Below, piece after piece: positions 16,897 through 25,300 of a DNA stretch of 64,000 bases. Origin of the DNA: Sinomonas sp. R1AF57 (lineage in GTDB: Bacteria; Actinomycetota; Actinomycetes; Actinomycetales; Micrococcaceae); the NCBI RefSeq assembly GCF_002224485.1, contig NZ_CP022463.1:3626808-3690807 (forward strand), read 5' to 3'. The position numbers and the translations under genes are program-made. The notes under the pieces were generated by a model. It did no database searches. It was not told where the DNA came from and worked only from the letters and a program-made list of their open reading frames with translations. Every line of letters starts with the position of its first letter. Position 1 is the stretch's first letter.

Positions 16897-18303
16897 CTAG
16901 AACCCGCCCCCCTCGCCGCCCGAGTCGGCGGCCATGTTGGCGAAGCGCGAGTAGTGGCCCTGGAACGCCACGACGATGTCCTTGGTCGGACCATTGCGGT
17001 GCTTGGCCACGAGGATGTCCGCCTCCCCGGCGCGGGGCGACTCCTTGTTGTAGACGTCCTCGCGGTGGAGAAGGATGACCATATCGGCATCCTGCTCGAT
17101 ACTGCCCGACTCGCGGAGGTCGGACACCATGGGCCGCTTGTCCTGACGCTGCTCGGACCCGCGGTTGAGCTGCGACAGGGCGATCACGGGGACCTGCAGC
17201 TCCTTGGCGAGGAGCTTGAGCGCACGGGAGAACTCGGAGACCTCCTGCTGGCGGCTCTCGACCTTCTTCCCGGAGCTCATGAGCTGGAGGTAGTCGAGGA
17301 CCACGAGCTTGAGGTCGTGCTGCTGCTTGAGGCGGCGGCACTTCGCCCGGATCTCCATGAGCGACATGTTCGGCGAGTCGTCGATGAACAGGGGCGACTC
17401 GTTCAGCGGGCCGAGCACCGAGGCGATCTTCGACCACTGCTCGTCCCGCAGCGTGCCGCGCCGCAGGTCCTGGAGCTGGATCGATGCCTCGGCGCTCATG
17501 AGTCGCATGGCGATCTCGTTCCGGCCCATCTCGAGGGAGAAGAAGACGGTGGCCATCCTGTGCTTGATGGCGGCAGAGCGCGCGAAGTCGAGCGCGAAGG
17601 TCGACTTGCCGACGGCCGGGCGCGCCGCGATGACGATCATCTGGCCCGGGTGGAGGCCGTGGGTGAGCTCGTCGAGCTCGTAGAAGCCCGTCGGGACCCC
17701 GGTAATGCCGCCGCCGCGGTGGCCCGCCGCCTCGATTTCGTCCATGGCCCCCTCCATGACCTGGGAGAGCGGGACGTAGTCCTCTGCCGTGCGGCGCTCG
17801 GCCACGGCGTACACCTCCGCCTGGGCCTGGTTCACGAGGTCCTCGACCTCACCGTCCTGCCCGTAGCCGAGCTGCACGATCTTGGTGCCTGCGCCCACGA
17901 GGCGGCGCAGGACTGCGCGCTCGGCCACGATCTCGGCGTAGTACCCCGCATTCGCGGCCGTGGGGACGGACTGGATGAGCTCGTGCAGGTAGGCGGGACC
18001 GCCTACGCGGTTGATCTCCCCGCGCTTGGTGAGCTCATCGGAGACCGTGACGGCGTCCGCGGGCTCGCCGCGGCCATAGAGGTCGATGATCGCCTCGTAG
18101 ATCGCCTCATGGGCGGGCCGGTAGAAGTCGACCCCCCGGATCACCTCGACGACGTCGGCGATGGCGTCCTTGGAGAGCATCATGCCGCCGAGCACGGACT
18201 GCTCGGCGACAATGTCCTGCGGTGGGGTGCGGGCCGCGTCGGAGTCCCTGAAGGACGGCGCTGAATCGACGTGGGAAGCGGACACCGGCAACACCTCGGG
18301 CAC
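16897..18303 (-). CDS. dnaB: Replicative DNA helicase DnaB
   Basis: A 468-residue hexameric helicase that unwinds DNA ahead of the replisome. An N-terminal DnaB-N domain (SVLGGMMLSKDAIADV) is followed by the RecA-like motor: Walker A ARPAVGKST at 227-235, FSLEMG, Walker B LVVLDYLQLM, and the C-terminal DLRESGSIEQDADMV and ILVAKHRNGPT motifs. No intein is present, unlike some actinobacterial dnaB genes. Several GTG codons near the start are possible; 18303 gives the usual N-terminal extension and no ribosome site decides between them. Upstream lies a cluster of DnaA boxes, so DnaA may regulate it. The ribosomal/ssb block lies a few kilobases away on the same strand. Confidence 0.95.
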   Translation of the reverse strand: MPEVLPVSASHVDSAPSFRDSDAARTPPQDIVAEQSVLGGMMLSKDAIADVVEVIRGVDFYRPAHEAIYEAIIDLYGRGEPADAVTVSDELTKRGEINRVGGPAYLHELIQSVPTAANAGYYAEIVAERAVLRRLVGAGTKIVQLGYGQDGEVEDLVNQAQAEVYAVAERRTAEDYVPLSQVMEGAMDEIEAAGHRGGGITGVPTGFYELDELTHGLHPGQMIVIAARPAVGKSTFALDFARSAAIKHRMATVFFSLEMGRNEIAMRLMSAEASIQLQDLRRGTLRDEQWSKIASVLGPLNESPLFIDDSPNMSLMEIRAKCRRLKQQHDLKLVVLDYLQLMSSGKKVESRQQEVSEFSRALKLLAKELQVPVIALSQLNRGSEQRQDKRPMVSDLRESGSIEQDADMVILLHREDVYNKESPRAGEADILVAKHRNGPTKDIVVAFQGHYSRFANMAADSGGEGGGF

Positions 18304-18407
18304 TAGCTATCGTCCCGGAGACGGCGCCTGCGCGACGCCTCTCCGGAGGAATGAGGAAACGCTAACGGGACCCTCCGACACTCGTGAAGCCCGCTGTCCA
18401 CCCCCCT

Positions 18408-18564
18408 TGTGGACAACCTGTGGAACTCGCCGCTGTCGTTGTTCACAGAAGCTGTGGACAACTGTGGATATCTTCGCCGGATCTCAGATAACCCTGCTCT
18501 GACCTGCGGAAACGGGATGCACAGCATGTGGACCAAAGATTTTTTTCCACAGGGGCAATCCACA
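18408..18564. promoter_or_regulatory. Cluster of DnaA boxes upstream of dnaB
   Basis: Two exact actinobacterial boxes (TGTGGACAA at 18408-18416 and 18453-18461) lie among near-matches with one mismatch: TTGTTCACA (18439-18447), TGTGGATAT (18463-18471), TGTGGACCA (18527-18535) and TTTTCCACA (18543-18551). Weaker ones lie at 18419 and 18556. A run of seven T (18540-18546) gives an AT-rich patch. The whole gap 18304-18757 otherwise holds no gene. Control of dnaB by DnaA, or DnaA titration, is the inferred role. Confidence 0.65.
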
Positions 18565-18757
18565 GCCTGCGAATTCGTCCCGGCGCCGACTGATGTGCTT
18601 TCGCTCATGTTGGGCGATAAATGTGACATGAGCCACATATATTCCTCCCGGGGCCCTTTATGCCATGTCCGCGGCGGAATATCGCCCGTTCCGCCTCGTC
18701 GGCCCCATCGTCAGCGACTACGCTGGAAGCACCCCTTCCGCCACCCGAGAAGCCCTG

Positions 18758-19513
18758 ATGGAAAACCTGTTGCCCCCGCTCCTCATCCTTGTTGCCGTCG
18801 CGGCCGTCGTCGTCATCCTGATCCGTCTCGGCTCGCGCAGAAGCCGGGCATCCCTCGACACCGCCATGGCCGGGGGCCCCGAGGCTGCGGCCGCCGCATC
18901 GGCCCGGCTCACCGAAGACCAGCACCAGGCGATCTACTCCCTCATCGCGAGAGGGCTCGCCGTCCAGGCCATCGCCGTCTACCGGCAGGCCACGGCCACC
19001 AGTCTGGTCGAGGCGCGCAACGCCGTCCTCCTCCTGGAGCGCTACCCGCAGCCCTTCCGCGGCAGGGCGGCCGGGGAACCAACGCAGAACGCCGAGCAGG
19101 CCGCGGAGGGCCCCGCTGCCACGGCGGAGCCCCCATCGACGCCCGAGGCGCCGGCAGTGCCCGCACCCCACCGCGAGCCCGCGGCACCCGCGGCGCCCGA
19201 GCCGCCCGACGACGTCGTGCCTTCCGCGGAGGCGACCGGCCGCGATCCCGAGGCCGAAGCCGAGGCCAGGCCTGCCTCAGCCCGGGCCGCCGCCGACGAG
19301 CCGAGGCCGCAGCGCTTCCCGTACCGCTACCGGGCGATCGTGAGCGACGGGCGCCAGACCCTCGAGGTCGCGAGCAACATGCTCAACGACGAGATCTACG
19401 GGGAGATCAAGGCCCTCGCGCAGATCGGCGACGCCGAGGACGCGGCCCAGATGCTGCGCCGGCACTCCGACATCAGCATCGATGAGGCCCGCGCGTTCGT
19501 CGCGCTGCTCTGA
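18758..19513 (+). CDS. Membrane-anchored protein with L7/L12-like C-terminal motifs, function unknown
   Basis: A 251-residue protein. It starts with one membrane helix (MENLLPPLLILVAVAAVVV) and a basic stop-transfer segment. Then comes a segment AIYSLIARGLAVQAIAVYRQ followed by ATATSLVEARNAVLLLE that resembles the ribosomal protein L7/L12 C-terminal fold. A disordered Pro/Glu/Ala-rich linker follows (about residues 110-190), and finally a second similar helical motif (DAAQMLRRHSDISIDEARAF). The ATG at 18758 places the membrane helix at the very N-terminus; an ATG at 18665 is possible but has no ribosome site. No known function. It is divergent from dnaB across the DnaA-box region. Confidence 0.6.
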   Translation: MENLLPPLLILVAVAAVVVILIRLGSRRSRASLDTAMAGGPEAAAAASARLTEDQHQAIYSLIARGLAVQAIAVYRQATATSLVEARNAVLLLERYPQPFRGRAAGEPTQNAEQAAEGPAATAEPPSTPEAPAVPAPHREPAAPAAPEPPDDVVPSAEATGRDPEAEAEARPASARAAADEPRPQRFPYRYRAIVSDGRQTLEVASNMLNDEIYGEIKALAQIGDAEDAAQMLRRHSDISIDEARAFVALL

Positions 19514-19565
19514 CCTCAGGCCGAAGCGCCCTGCCCGCTTCCGGGCGGTCGAGCCCGGGACCGCC

Positions 19566-20759
19566 CTAGACCTCGGTCTCCTCGAGCACGCGGAGGGCGT
19601 TGCCCCAGCACAGGGCATCCACGTCCTCCCGCGACCAGCCGCGCTCCCCGAGCGCGTCCAGAAGCGGCAGGTAGCCGGCCACGCCGTCCATGCCCACCGG
19701 GAGGTCGACCGTGCCGTCGAAGTCGCCCCCGAGCCCGATGTGCCGCGGACCGACGAGCTCGCGCGCGTGCTCGAGGTGGCGCACGACGTCGTCGACCGTC
19801 GCCTCGGGCGTGGGGTTGCGCTCGAGCCACTGCGAGAACGCGGCCGCGGCCTCCGGGTCCTCGGCAGGCGCGACGTCGTGGAAGCCCACCGGGAGGCCGA
19901 GTTCGAGCCGCTTGTCCCGCAGTGCGAGCGCGTGGGCGCGGCAGGCCTCGGAGACGAACTTGGGCACGAACGTGACCATGAGGACGCCGCCGTTGGAGGG
20001 CAGCCGCTCGAGCACGGCGTCTGGTGCGTTGCGGGGGTGGCCGCAGACCGCCCGGCAGGAGGAGTGGGAGAAGAGGACCGGCCTGCTGGTGGCGTCGAGG
20101 GCGTCCTCCATGGTGCGGGGAGACACGTGGGACAGGTCCACGATCATCCCCAGCCGGTTCATCTCGGAGACGACCTCGCGGCCGAACGGGCTGAGCCCCG
20201 TGTCCTCGCCGCGGCCCATCGCCTCCCCGGTCGCGGAGCAGGCCCAGGGGGTGTCGTCGTTGTGCGTCAGCGTCATGTAGCGGACGCCGAGACGGGCGAG
20301 CATGCGCAGGACAGCGAGTGACCCCGCGATGCTGTGCCCTCCCTCGGCGCCCATGAGCGAGGCGATCCGTCCGCGCTCGGCGGCGGCGCGGACGTCCGCG
20401 GCGGTCGTGGCGAGCTCGAACGTGTCGGAGTGCGCCTCGACGATGCGGCGGACGCAGTCGATCTGCTCGAGGGTCGCCACGACGGACGCTTCCGGGCTGA
20501 GCGTCGACGGGACGAAGACGGACCAGAACTGCGCGCCCACCCCGGCCGCGCGCAGCCGCGGGATATCCGTGTGCAGGAGCGGCTGGCCGTCGGCGAGGCC
20601 AGCGGCCTGCACGTCGTAGCCGAAGTCCTGGCGCAGCGCCCACGGAAGGTCGTTGTGCCCGTCGAAGACCGGTGCGTGGGGCTCGGGTGCGTGGGGCTCG
20701 GGTGCGTGGGGCTCGGGGGCGTGGTGGCGCTGGGCGGGACCGGGGGCAGGCTGCATCAC
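19566..20759 (-). CDS. Membrane dipeptidase (peptidase family M19)
   Basis: A 397-residue zinc dipeptidase of the renal dipeptidase family. The metal-binding DGHNDLP is near residue 34, followed by MGAEGGHSIAGSLAVLRML, the VRYMTLTHND strand, IVDLSHVS and PVLFSHSSCRAVCGHPRN. It cleaves dipeptides or related amides in the cytoplasm, and the active-site histidines and acids appear complete. The N-terminus before the catalytic domain is a tandem repeat (APEPH) encoded by a 15-bp direct repeat; this part is probably not functional and the start codon is therefore uncertain. The gene is separated from the upstream FMN reductase by a strong hairpin. Confidence 0.9.
   Translation of the reverse strand: MMQPAPGPAQRHHAPEPHAPEPHAPEPHAPVFDGHNDLPWALRQDFGYDVQAAGLADGQPLLHTDIPRLRAAGVGAQFWSVFVPSTLSPEASVVATLEQIDCVRRIVEAHSDTFELATTAADVRAAAERGRIASLMGAEGGHSIAGSLAVLRMLARLGVRYMTLTHNDDTPWACSATGEAMGRGEDTGLSPFGREVVSEMNRLGMIVDLSHVSPRTMEDALDATSRPVLFSHSSCRAVCGHPRNAPDAVLERLPSNGGVLMVTFVPKFVSEACRAHALALRDKRLELGLPVGFHDVAPAEDPEAAAAFSQWLERNPTPEATVDDVVRHLEHARELVGPRHIGLGGDFDGTVDLPVGMDGVAGYLPLLDALGERGWSREDVDALCWGNALRVLEETEV
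20671..20726. repeat. 15-bp tandem repeat at the 5' end of the dipeptidase gene
   Basis: GGTGCGTGGGGCTCG occurs three times in perfect tandem (20671-20715) with a partial fourth copy to 20726. On the coding strand it encodes APEPH repeats ahead of the catalytic domain. Because the unit is a multiple of three, changes in copy number would keep the frame. Confidence 0.9.
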
Positions 20760-20768
20760 GTCATCGTA

Positions 20769-20827
20769 CGTCTGGGGGTCACCTTCTGGGGGTCACCCGA
20801 TGGGACCCCAGAGGGTGACCCCAGACG
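20769..20827 (-). terminator. Strong hairpin between FMN reductase and dipeptidase genes
   Basis: CGTCTGGGGGTCACC (20769-20783) pairs with GGGTGACCCCAGACG (20813-20827) with one bulged base. An inner TCTGGGGGTC is a direct duplicate of the left arm and can pair as well. There is no T-run. It lies just after the stop of the FMN reductase, so it is a likely terminator for that gene. Confidence 0.6.
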
Positions 20828-20833
20828 GGGTTT

Positions 20834-21499
20834 CTAGACCGCGCCGGTGAGGTCCGCGAGAAGCTCCTCGAAGGACTTGTCTTCGGGCCGCGTCGCGACC
20901 TTGGGGAGGCGTGCGGCGGCTGCCGGCGCGGCGTCCGCGCGGTCGGCGAGCTCCCGGACGAGCTCGACGGCGGCGCGCTCCACACGGGCCGACAGGCCCC
21001 CGTTGAGGGAGCGCTCCCCCTCGCCCTGGCCCCAGTCGGTGGGCGCCGCGAACACGCCCGTAGCCACGATGCGGGCGCGGAGGTAGCTGAAGAGCGGGCG
21101 CATGGCGAAGTCGATCACGAGGCTGTGGCGGGCGGAGCCGCCGGTGGCACCGAGCAGGACCGGGGTTCCCTCGAGCGCGCGCGGGTCCACGACGTCGAAG
21201 AATGACTTGAAGAGACCGCTGTAGCTCGAGCTGAAGACGGGCGTCACGGCGATGACGGCGTCAGCGCGCTCGACGGCGGCGATCGCCTCGGCGAGGTTGG
21301 GCGCGGCGTAGCCGGTCACGAAGTTGTTCGCGATGTCGACGGCGAGGTCGCGCAGCTCGAAGGTCGTGACGACGGGCGAGAGGCCGGCCTGGCGCGCAGC
21401 GTTCTCCGTGGCCGCGCTCAGCTGGTCGGCGAGCAGCCGGCTGGAGGACGGGACGCCGAGTCCCGCGGAGATGACGACGATGTTCGTGGTGACTGCCAT
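20834..21499 (-). CDS. NADPH-dependent FMN reductase (CE1759-type, LLM partner)
   Basis: A 221-residue flavodoxin-fold reductase. It begins MAVTTNIVVISAGLGVPSSS, contains the flavin-binding VFSSSYSGLFKSFFDVVDP and ends with a helical tail. This matches the CE1759 group of FMN reductases, which supply reduced FMN to luciferase-like monooxygenases. Here no monooxygenase gene is adjacent; the nearest LLM gene in the window is about 26 kb away (47125-48495). The ATG at 21499 is favoured by a short GAGG just upstream. Upstream, 21500-21627 contains no gene. Confidence 0.83.
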   Translation of the reverse strand: MAVTTNIVVISAGLGVPSSSRLLADQLSAATENAARQAGLSPVVTTFELRDLAVDIANNFVTGYAAPNLAEAIAAVERADAVIAVTPVFSSSYSGLFKSFFDVVDPRALEGTPVLLGATGGSARHSLVIDFAMRPLFSYLRARIVATGVFAAPTDWGQGEGERSLNGGLSARVERAAVELVRELADRADAAPAAAARLPKVATRPEDKSFEELLADLTGAV

Positions 21500-21627
21500 G
21501 GTGCCTCGTTTCGCTCGGCGGACCCGGACGCCGGATCCATGCGTTTGCATCTACCTGCTCAACCGCGGGAGGGCGGACGCTATTCCCGGACCTGTCCCGC
21601 TGACCGGGTCAGCCGGGCCGGGACGCG

Positions 21628-21664
21628 CAAGGGCCCCCGTCGCACATGGCGGCGGGGGCCCTTG
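21628..21664 (-). terminator. Terminator of the rpsF-ssb-rpsR-rplI operon
   Basis: CAAGGGCCCCCG (21628-21639) pairs with CGGGGGCCCTTG (21653-21664) about 40 bases after the rplI stop. It is a very stable stem with no marked T-run, as is common in actinobacteria. Confidence 0.7.
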
Positions 21665-21703
21665 AAGTCCAACGTCCCGCAGTGCGGGAGCGTCGCGCGA
21701 GGA

Positions 21704-22156
21704 CTACTTCCCGGCGACAACCTCGAGGTTGACGACAGCGGAGACCTCGTCGTGCAGGCGCACGGTGACCTCGTACTTGCCGGTGGTCTTGATGTGACCC
21801 GGCAGGAGCACGCGGCGCTTGTCGATGGCACCGAGGCCAGCAGCCTCGACGGCGCCGGCGACAGCCTCAGGGCGGACGGTCCCGAACAGGCGACCCTCCT
21901 TGCCGGCCTTCACCTCAAGACGCACGGGCGTCTGGTTCAGGGCAGCGGCCTGGGCCTGAGCAGCCTCGAGCGACTTGTGCGCACGCGCCTCGCGGGCGGC
22001 GCGGATCTGCTCGACCTGCTTCTCGCCACCCTTGGTCCAGGTGAGCGCGAAGCCGCGCGGCAGCAGGTAGTTGCGCGCGTAGCCGTTCTTGACCTCGACG
22101 ACGTCACCGGCGGTGCCGAGACCCGACACCTCGTGAGTCAGAATGAGCTTTGCCAT
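21704..22156 (-). CDS. rplI: 50S ribosomal protein bL9
   Basis: A 150-residue ribosomal protein of normal length. The N-terminal rRNA-binding domain ([20 protein letters not shown], then [16 protein letters not shown]) is joined by a long helix to the C-terminal domain ([20 protein letters not shown]). It binds 23S rRNA near the L1 stalk. Last gene of the rpsF-ssb-rpsR-rplI operon; a strong hairpin follows. A purine-rich ribosome site precedes the ATG, 18 bases after rpsR. Confidence 0.98.
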   Translation of the reverse strand: MAKLILTHEVSGLGTAGDVVEVKNGYARNYLLPRGFALTWTKGGEKQVEQIRAAREARAHKSLEAAQAQAAALNQTPVRLEVKAGKEGRLFGTVRPEAVAGAVEAAGLGAIDKRRVLLPGHIKTTGKYEVTVRLHDEVSAVVNLEVVAGK

Positions 22157-22174
22157 GGTTTATTGCTTCCCTTC

Positions 22175-22414
22175 TCAGCCGCGGCCAGCGCCGGAGTAGG
22201 GGAGCAGGGCAACCTCGCGGGCGTTCTTGATCGCCTGGGCGATCTTGCGCTGCTCCTGCACGGACACCCCGGTCACGCGGCGCGCGCGGATCTTGCCGCG
22301 GTCCGAGATGAACTTGCGCAGCAGGGCGACATCCTTGTAGTCGATGACAGTGATGTCAGCGGCCTTCAAGGGGTTGGACTTTGGTTTCGGCTTGCGGATT
22401 TCAGCCTTGGCCAT
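22175..22414 (-). CDS. rpsR: 30S ribosomal protein bS18
   Basis: A 79-residue ribosomal protein. The core [19 protein letters not shown], then the basic [20 protein letters not shown] segment, is diagnostic. bS18 pairs with bS6 on the small-subunit platform; bS6 is encoded in the same operon. No Cys-rich zinc-type N-terminus is present, so this is the zinc-independent form. It lies between ssb and rplI on the same strand. Confidence 0.97.
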   Translation of the reverse strand: MAKAEIRKPKPKSNPLKAADITVIDYKDVALLRKFISDRGKIRARRVTGVSVQEQRKIAQAIKNAREVALLPYSGAGRG

Positions 22415-22489
22415 CGTGGAGCTCCTTCAGTCTCTGGAGCCCGTGGACTTCGCCACGGGATGGTTGGTGTTTGTTGATGGAAGGACGGA

Positions 22490-23110
22490 TCAGAACGGGG
22501 GCTCGGAGTCGTTGCCGTTGCCCCAGCCGCCGCCGGAGTTGCTGACGCCCGGGGTTGCCCACGGGTCGTCCTGCTGCTGGCCGCCGCCGGAGCTCCCGCC
22601 CCAGCCGCCGGAGCCGCCGCCCTGGTTCTGCGAACCCTGGCCGCCGCCCCAGTTGCCGCCGGCGTTGCCGCCGCCGAACTGGCCACCGCCGCCACCGAAG
22701 TTCCCGCCCTGGCCTCCGCCGAAGTTGCCGCCCTGGCCGCCGGAGCGCTGGGTGCGGTTGACCTTCGCGGAGGCGTAGCGCAGGCTCGGGCCGATCTCGT
22801 CGACCTCGAGCTCGATGACGGTGCGCTTCTCGCCTTCCTTGGTTTCGTACGAGCGGCTCTTCAGCCGGCCGCTCACGATCACGCGCATGCCCTTGGTGAG
22901 GGACTCTGCGACGTTCTCAGCGGCTTCGCGCCAGATCGACGCGCGGAGGAACAGGGTCTCCCCGTCCTTCCACTCGTTGGCCTGGCGGTCGAACGTGCGC
23001 GGGGTGGAGGCCACGGTGAAGTTGGCGACGGCCGAGCCGGACGGTGTGAACCGCAGCTCCGGGTCGTTCGTCAGATTGCCGATCACCGTGATGGTGGTCT
23101 CGCCTGCCAT
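22490..23110 (-). CDS. ssb: Single-stranded DNA-binding protein
   Basis: A 206-residue SSB. An N-terminal OB fold ([20 protein letters not shown] to about residue 115) binds single-stranded DNA as a tetramer. A Gly/Asn/Gln-rich disordered linker follows, and the conserved acidic tip DSEPPF recruits replication and repair partners. The linker is encoded by imperfect repeats of GGNFGGG type. It is second in the rpsF operon, so SSB supply is tied to ribosomal protein synthesis as in many bacteria. A ribosome site (AGGAGG) precedes the ATG. Confidence 0.97.
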   Translation of the reverse strand: MAGETTITVIGNLTNDPELRFTPSGSAVANFTVASTPRTFDRQANEWKDGETLFLRASIWREAAENVAESLTKGMRVIVSGRLKSRSYETKEGEKRTVIELEVDEIGPSLRYASAKVNRTQRSGGQGGNFGGGQGGNFGGGGGQFGGGNAGGNWGGGQGSQNQGGGSGGWGGSSGGGQQQDDPWATPGVSNSGGGWGNGNDSEPPF

Positions 23111-23180
23111 GCTTCCTCCTGGTTCCGTGCCTGCGTACTAGAGATTCGTCGTACTGGTGGGTGAGGGAATCACGCCAAGA

Positions 23181-23486
23181 CTACTTGGCGGAGACCTTCT
23201 GGTCCTCGGGGCGGATGATCTTCGTGCGGAGGATCGTCTCGTTGAGCGACAGCTGGCGGTCCAGCTCCTGGGCCGTGGCCGGCTCAGCGGTGAAGTTGAC
23301 GACGGCGTAGATCGCCTCGTTCTTCTTCTTGATGTCGTAGGCGAGGCGACGGCGGCCCCAGATGTCCACCTTGTCGACGGTTCCACCGTCGGTGGTGATC
23401 ACCGAGAGGAACTTCTCCAGCGACGGCTGGACAGTGCGCTCGTCGACCTCGGGGTCGATGAGGACCATCAGTTCGTAAGGACGCAT
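23181..23486 (-). CDS. rpsF: 30S ribosomal protein bS6
   Basis: A 101-residue ribosomal protein: [20 protein letters not shown], then [20 protein letters not shown], the bS6 signature, and a short charged tail. First gene of the rpsF-ssb-rpsR-rplI operon. The start at 23486 has AAGGAGG eleven bases upstream (23498-23504); the open frame extends further but into the promoter. A DnaA box lies 30 bases upstream of the predicted -10. Confidence 0.97.
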   Translation of the reverse strand: MRPYELMVLIDPEVDERTVQPSLEKFLSVITTDGGTVDKVDIWGRRRLAYDIKKKNEAIYAVVNFTAEPATAQELDRQLSLNETILRTKIIRPEDQKVSAK

Positions 23487-23598
23487 GTGTGAACCCACCT
23501 CCTTTGGGCTAAGCGGTTGCGGTCTCTCCGCAACAGGAGGTTCATGTGCGTGTGCCCGTGCCCCCGGCCGCGGACGGCCTGACACACAGACTGCACTA

Positions 23599-23643
23599 TC
23601 TTACCGGACGCCCCACAGTCTCACGGACGCGCATGTGGACAAC
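23599..23643 (-). promoter_or_regulatory. rpsF operon promoter with an adjacent exact DnaA box
   Basis: Minus-strand TAAGAT (23599-23604) is a good -10; the -35 region (about 23622-23627) is poor. Immediately upstream lies TGTGGACAA (23635-23643), an exact DnaA box in the actinobacterial form. The rest of 23505-23819 shows no gene and must also carry the promoter of the divergent secreted-protein gene. Confidence 0.5.
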
Positions 23644-23819
23644 CGTCCATCGAGGCGACGGTCGGGTACGCAGGTCCGGGTGCGGACGGCGGTGCCGACC
23701 ACGCGAATCTGCTCCGATGCGCACTCTATTCTCCGTGAACCCCTGTACCGCACACCCCTGCTTCTGAGGACCTTGAACCAGAGGCCGGAGACCGACCGGC
23801 CGGCGGTCAGGGGGGACGA

Positions 23820-24548
23820 ATGGCGGCACGCCCAGCCTTCAGGGTCCATCGGCTCGCGGCTGCGGCCGCCGCGGGGCTGCTGGCGGTCTCGGGACTCTCC
23901 TCGGCCGTCCCGGTCTCTCCGGCGCTGCCTGCCGGCATGGCATCAGGCGGTGTCAGGCTGGACCCGCAGGAAGACCGGCGCGGCACCGGCGTCGAGTCCG
24001 TCCTCACCGCGGCAGGGAGTCCGGACCTCCGAGCGGACCAGGAGGCCGCCGCGGCACAGCACCAGGCCGCGGCGCAGCACCGGGCGGAGGCACAGGCCGA
24101 AGCTCAACGCCAGGCCGAAGCCCAGCAACAGGCCAAAGCCCAAGCCGAAGCGCAGCTACAGGCAGAAGCCCAGCAGGCCCAGCCAGCGCAGCAGGCCCAG
24201 CCCGCGCCAGCGCCGCAGCCCGCCGCGGTCTTCATCCCCGTGGTCGCGGCCGGGGGCCAGGCCGCAGTGGACGCGTGCGCGGGCCCGGTCCGCTTCACCC
24301 CGGTCACGGTGTCGGTCAGCATCGCGGAGCACGACCTCTGCGGCGGGTGGGACCGGATGGGCTGGATCCAGCCCGATACCGTCGTCTCGGTGCAGGGCTA
24401 CGGCACCTTCACCGCGGTCCAGCGAATGGTCGTCCCGCGGGGGGCAAAGGAAGGCGTCCTGGGCGGCTTCGCCGGCGGGTACCCGCCGATCTTCCTCCAG
24501 ACATGCATCCCGGGGACCTCGGAGATGCTGCTCATCGCGCTCCGGTAG
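23820..24548 (+). CDS. Secreted protein with Ala/Gln/Glu-rich stalk and sortase-like C-terminal domain
   Basis: A 242-residue exported protein. It has a signal peptide (residues 1 to about 36), a charged Ala/Gln/Glu-rich segment likely to be helical (about 75-125), a Gln/Pro hinge, and a compact C-terminal domain (about 145-242). In that domain His171, Thr228-Cys229 and the final Arg242 resemble the His, TC and Arg of sortases. The Cys-to-Arg spacing of 13 equals that in S. aureus SrtA, and IAEHDLCGGW, DTVVSV and GYGTFT resemble sortase strands. It could be a minimal sortase or only an ancestral remnant; cell-wall attachment is not shown. A G-rich ribosome site precedes the ATG. Confidence 0.5.
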   Translation: MAARPAFRVHRLAAAAAAGLLAVSGLSSAVPVSPALPAGMASGGVRLDPQEDRRGTGVESVLTAAGSPDLRADQEAAAAQHQAAAQHRAEAQAEAQRQAEAQQQAKAQAEAQLQAEAQQAQPAQQAQPAPAPQPAAVFIPVVAAGGQAAVDACAGPVRFTPVTVSVSIAEHDLCGGWDRMGWIQPDTVVSVQGYGTFTAVQRMVVPRGAKEGVLGGFAGGYPPIFLQTCIPGTSEMLLIALR

Positions 24549-24610
24549 GAATGCGGAACACGGCAGGACCGTCCATGGACCGTCCAGCAAGAGGTGCGAA
24601 GATCGGGCGC

Positions 24611-25285
24611 ATGAGCACTGACTCCGGCCCCGAGCTGTCCCACCGCGCCCGCGTCGCCCGGCAGCGAATGTGGTGGATGGCCGGCGTCGGACTCGTGGTC
24701 CTCGTCGCCACGGGCCTGCTGACGTCCTGGTGGTACGCCCCCGCGGCCGGCTGGGGCGCCGCGGCCATCCTGTACGACGTGTGGATCTGGGTGCGCATCG
24801 CGCCGATGGATCCGGAGCAGACGCGTCACCACGCGCGCCAGGAGGATCCCCGCCGCAGCACGCGGGACTTCCTGATCCTGAGCGCCAACGTGGCGGCGAT
24901 CATCGCCGTCGTGATCGTCATCGTCGCCGGGAACCAGGCCGACGGCGCAGCCAAAGCCGCGTTCGCGCTCCTCGCCCTCGTGGTCGTCGCCGCGTCCTGG
25001 CTCATGGTCCACACGCTCTTCACCCTCAGGTACACCGAGCTGTACTACGGCGCTTCCCCGGCAGGCGGGATCGACTTCAACCAGGACGACCCGCCGCAGT
25101 ACACGGACATCGCGTACATGGCGTTCAGCCTCGGCATGACCTACCAGGTCTCGGACACGGCCATCAAGAGCCACGAGATCCGCGTCGAGGCGCTCAAGCA
25201 CAGCATCCTCGCCTTCGTCTTCGCGACCCTCATCCTCGCGGCGACGATCAACCTCGTGATCGGGCTCGCCGGCCAGGGCTCCTGA
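24611..25285 (+). CDS. DUF1345 membrane protein
   Basis: A 224-residue protein with five or so membrane helices. The central FTLRYTELYYG, then GGIDFNQDDPPQYTDIAYMA and GMTYQVSDT, are the DUF1345 signature. The family is of unknown function. The ATG at 24611 is chosen because the frame upstream runs through the preceding gene in another phase; a weak GAAGAT hexamer seven bases upstream might be a -10. It follows the sortase-like gene by 62 bases and converges on the M18 aminopeptidase. Confidence 0.85.
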   Translation: MSTDSGPELSHRARVARQRMWWMAGVGLVVLVATGLLTSWWYAPAAGWGAAAILYDVWIWVRIAPMDPEQTRHHARQEDPRRSTRDFLILSANVAAIIAVVIVIVAGNQADGAAKAAFALLALVVVAASWLMVHTLFTLRYTELYYGASPAGGIDFNQDDPPQYTDIAYMAFSLGMTYQVSDTAIKSHEIRVEALKHSILAFVFATLILAATINLVIGLAGQGS

Positions 25286-25300
25286 ACACCGCCGCCGGCC

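Noticed and set aside
18408-18564. Interpreting the DnaA-box cluster as the chromosomal origin
   Set aside because: dnaA and dnaN are not adjacent, and the parS sites and gene order place the usual origin to the right of the window. A regulatory or titration role is more economical.
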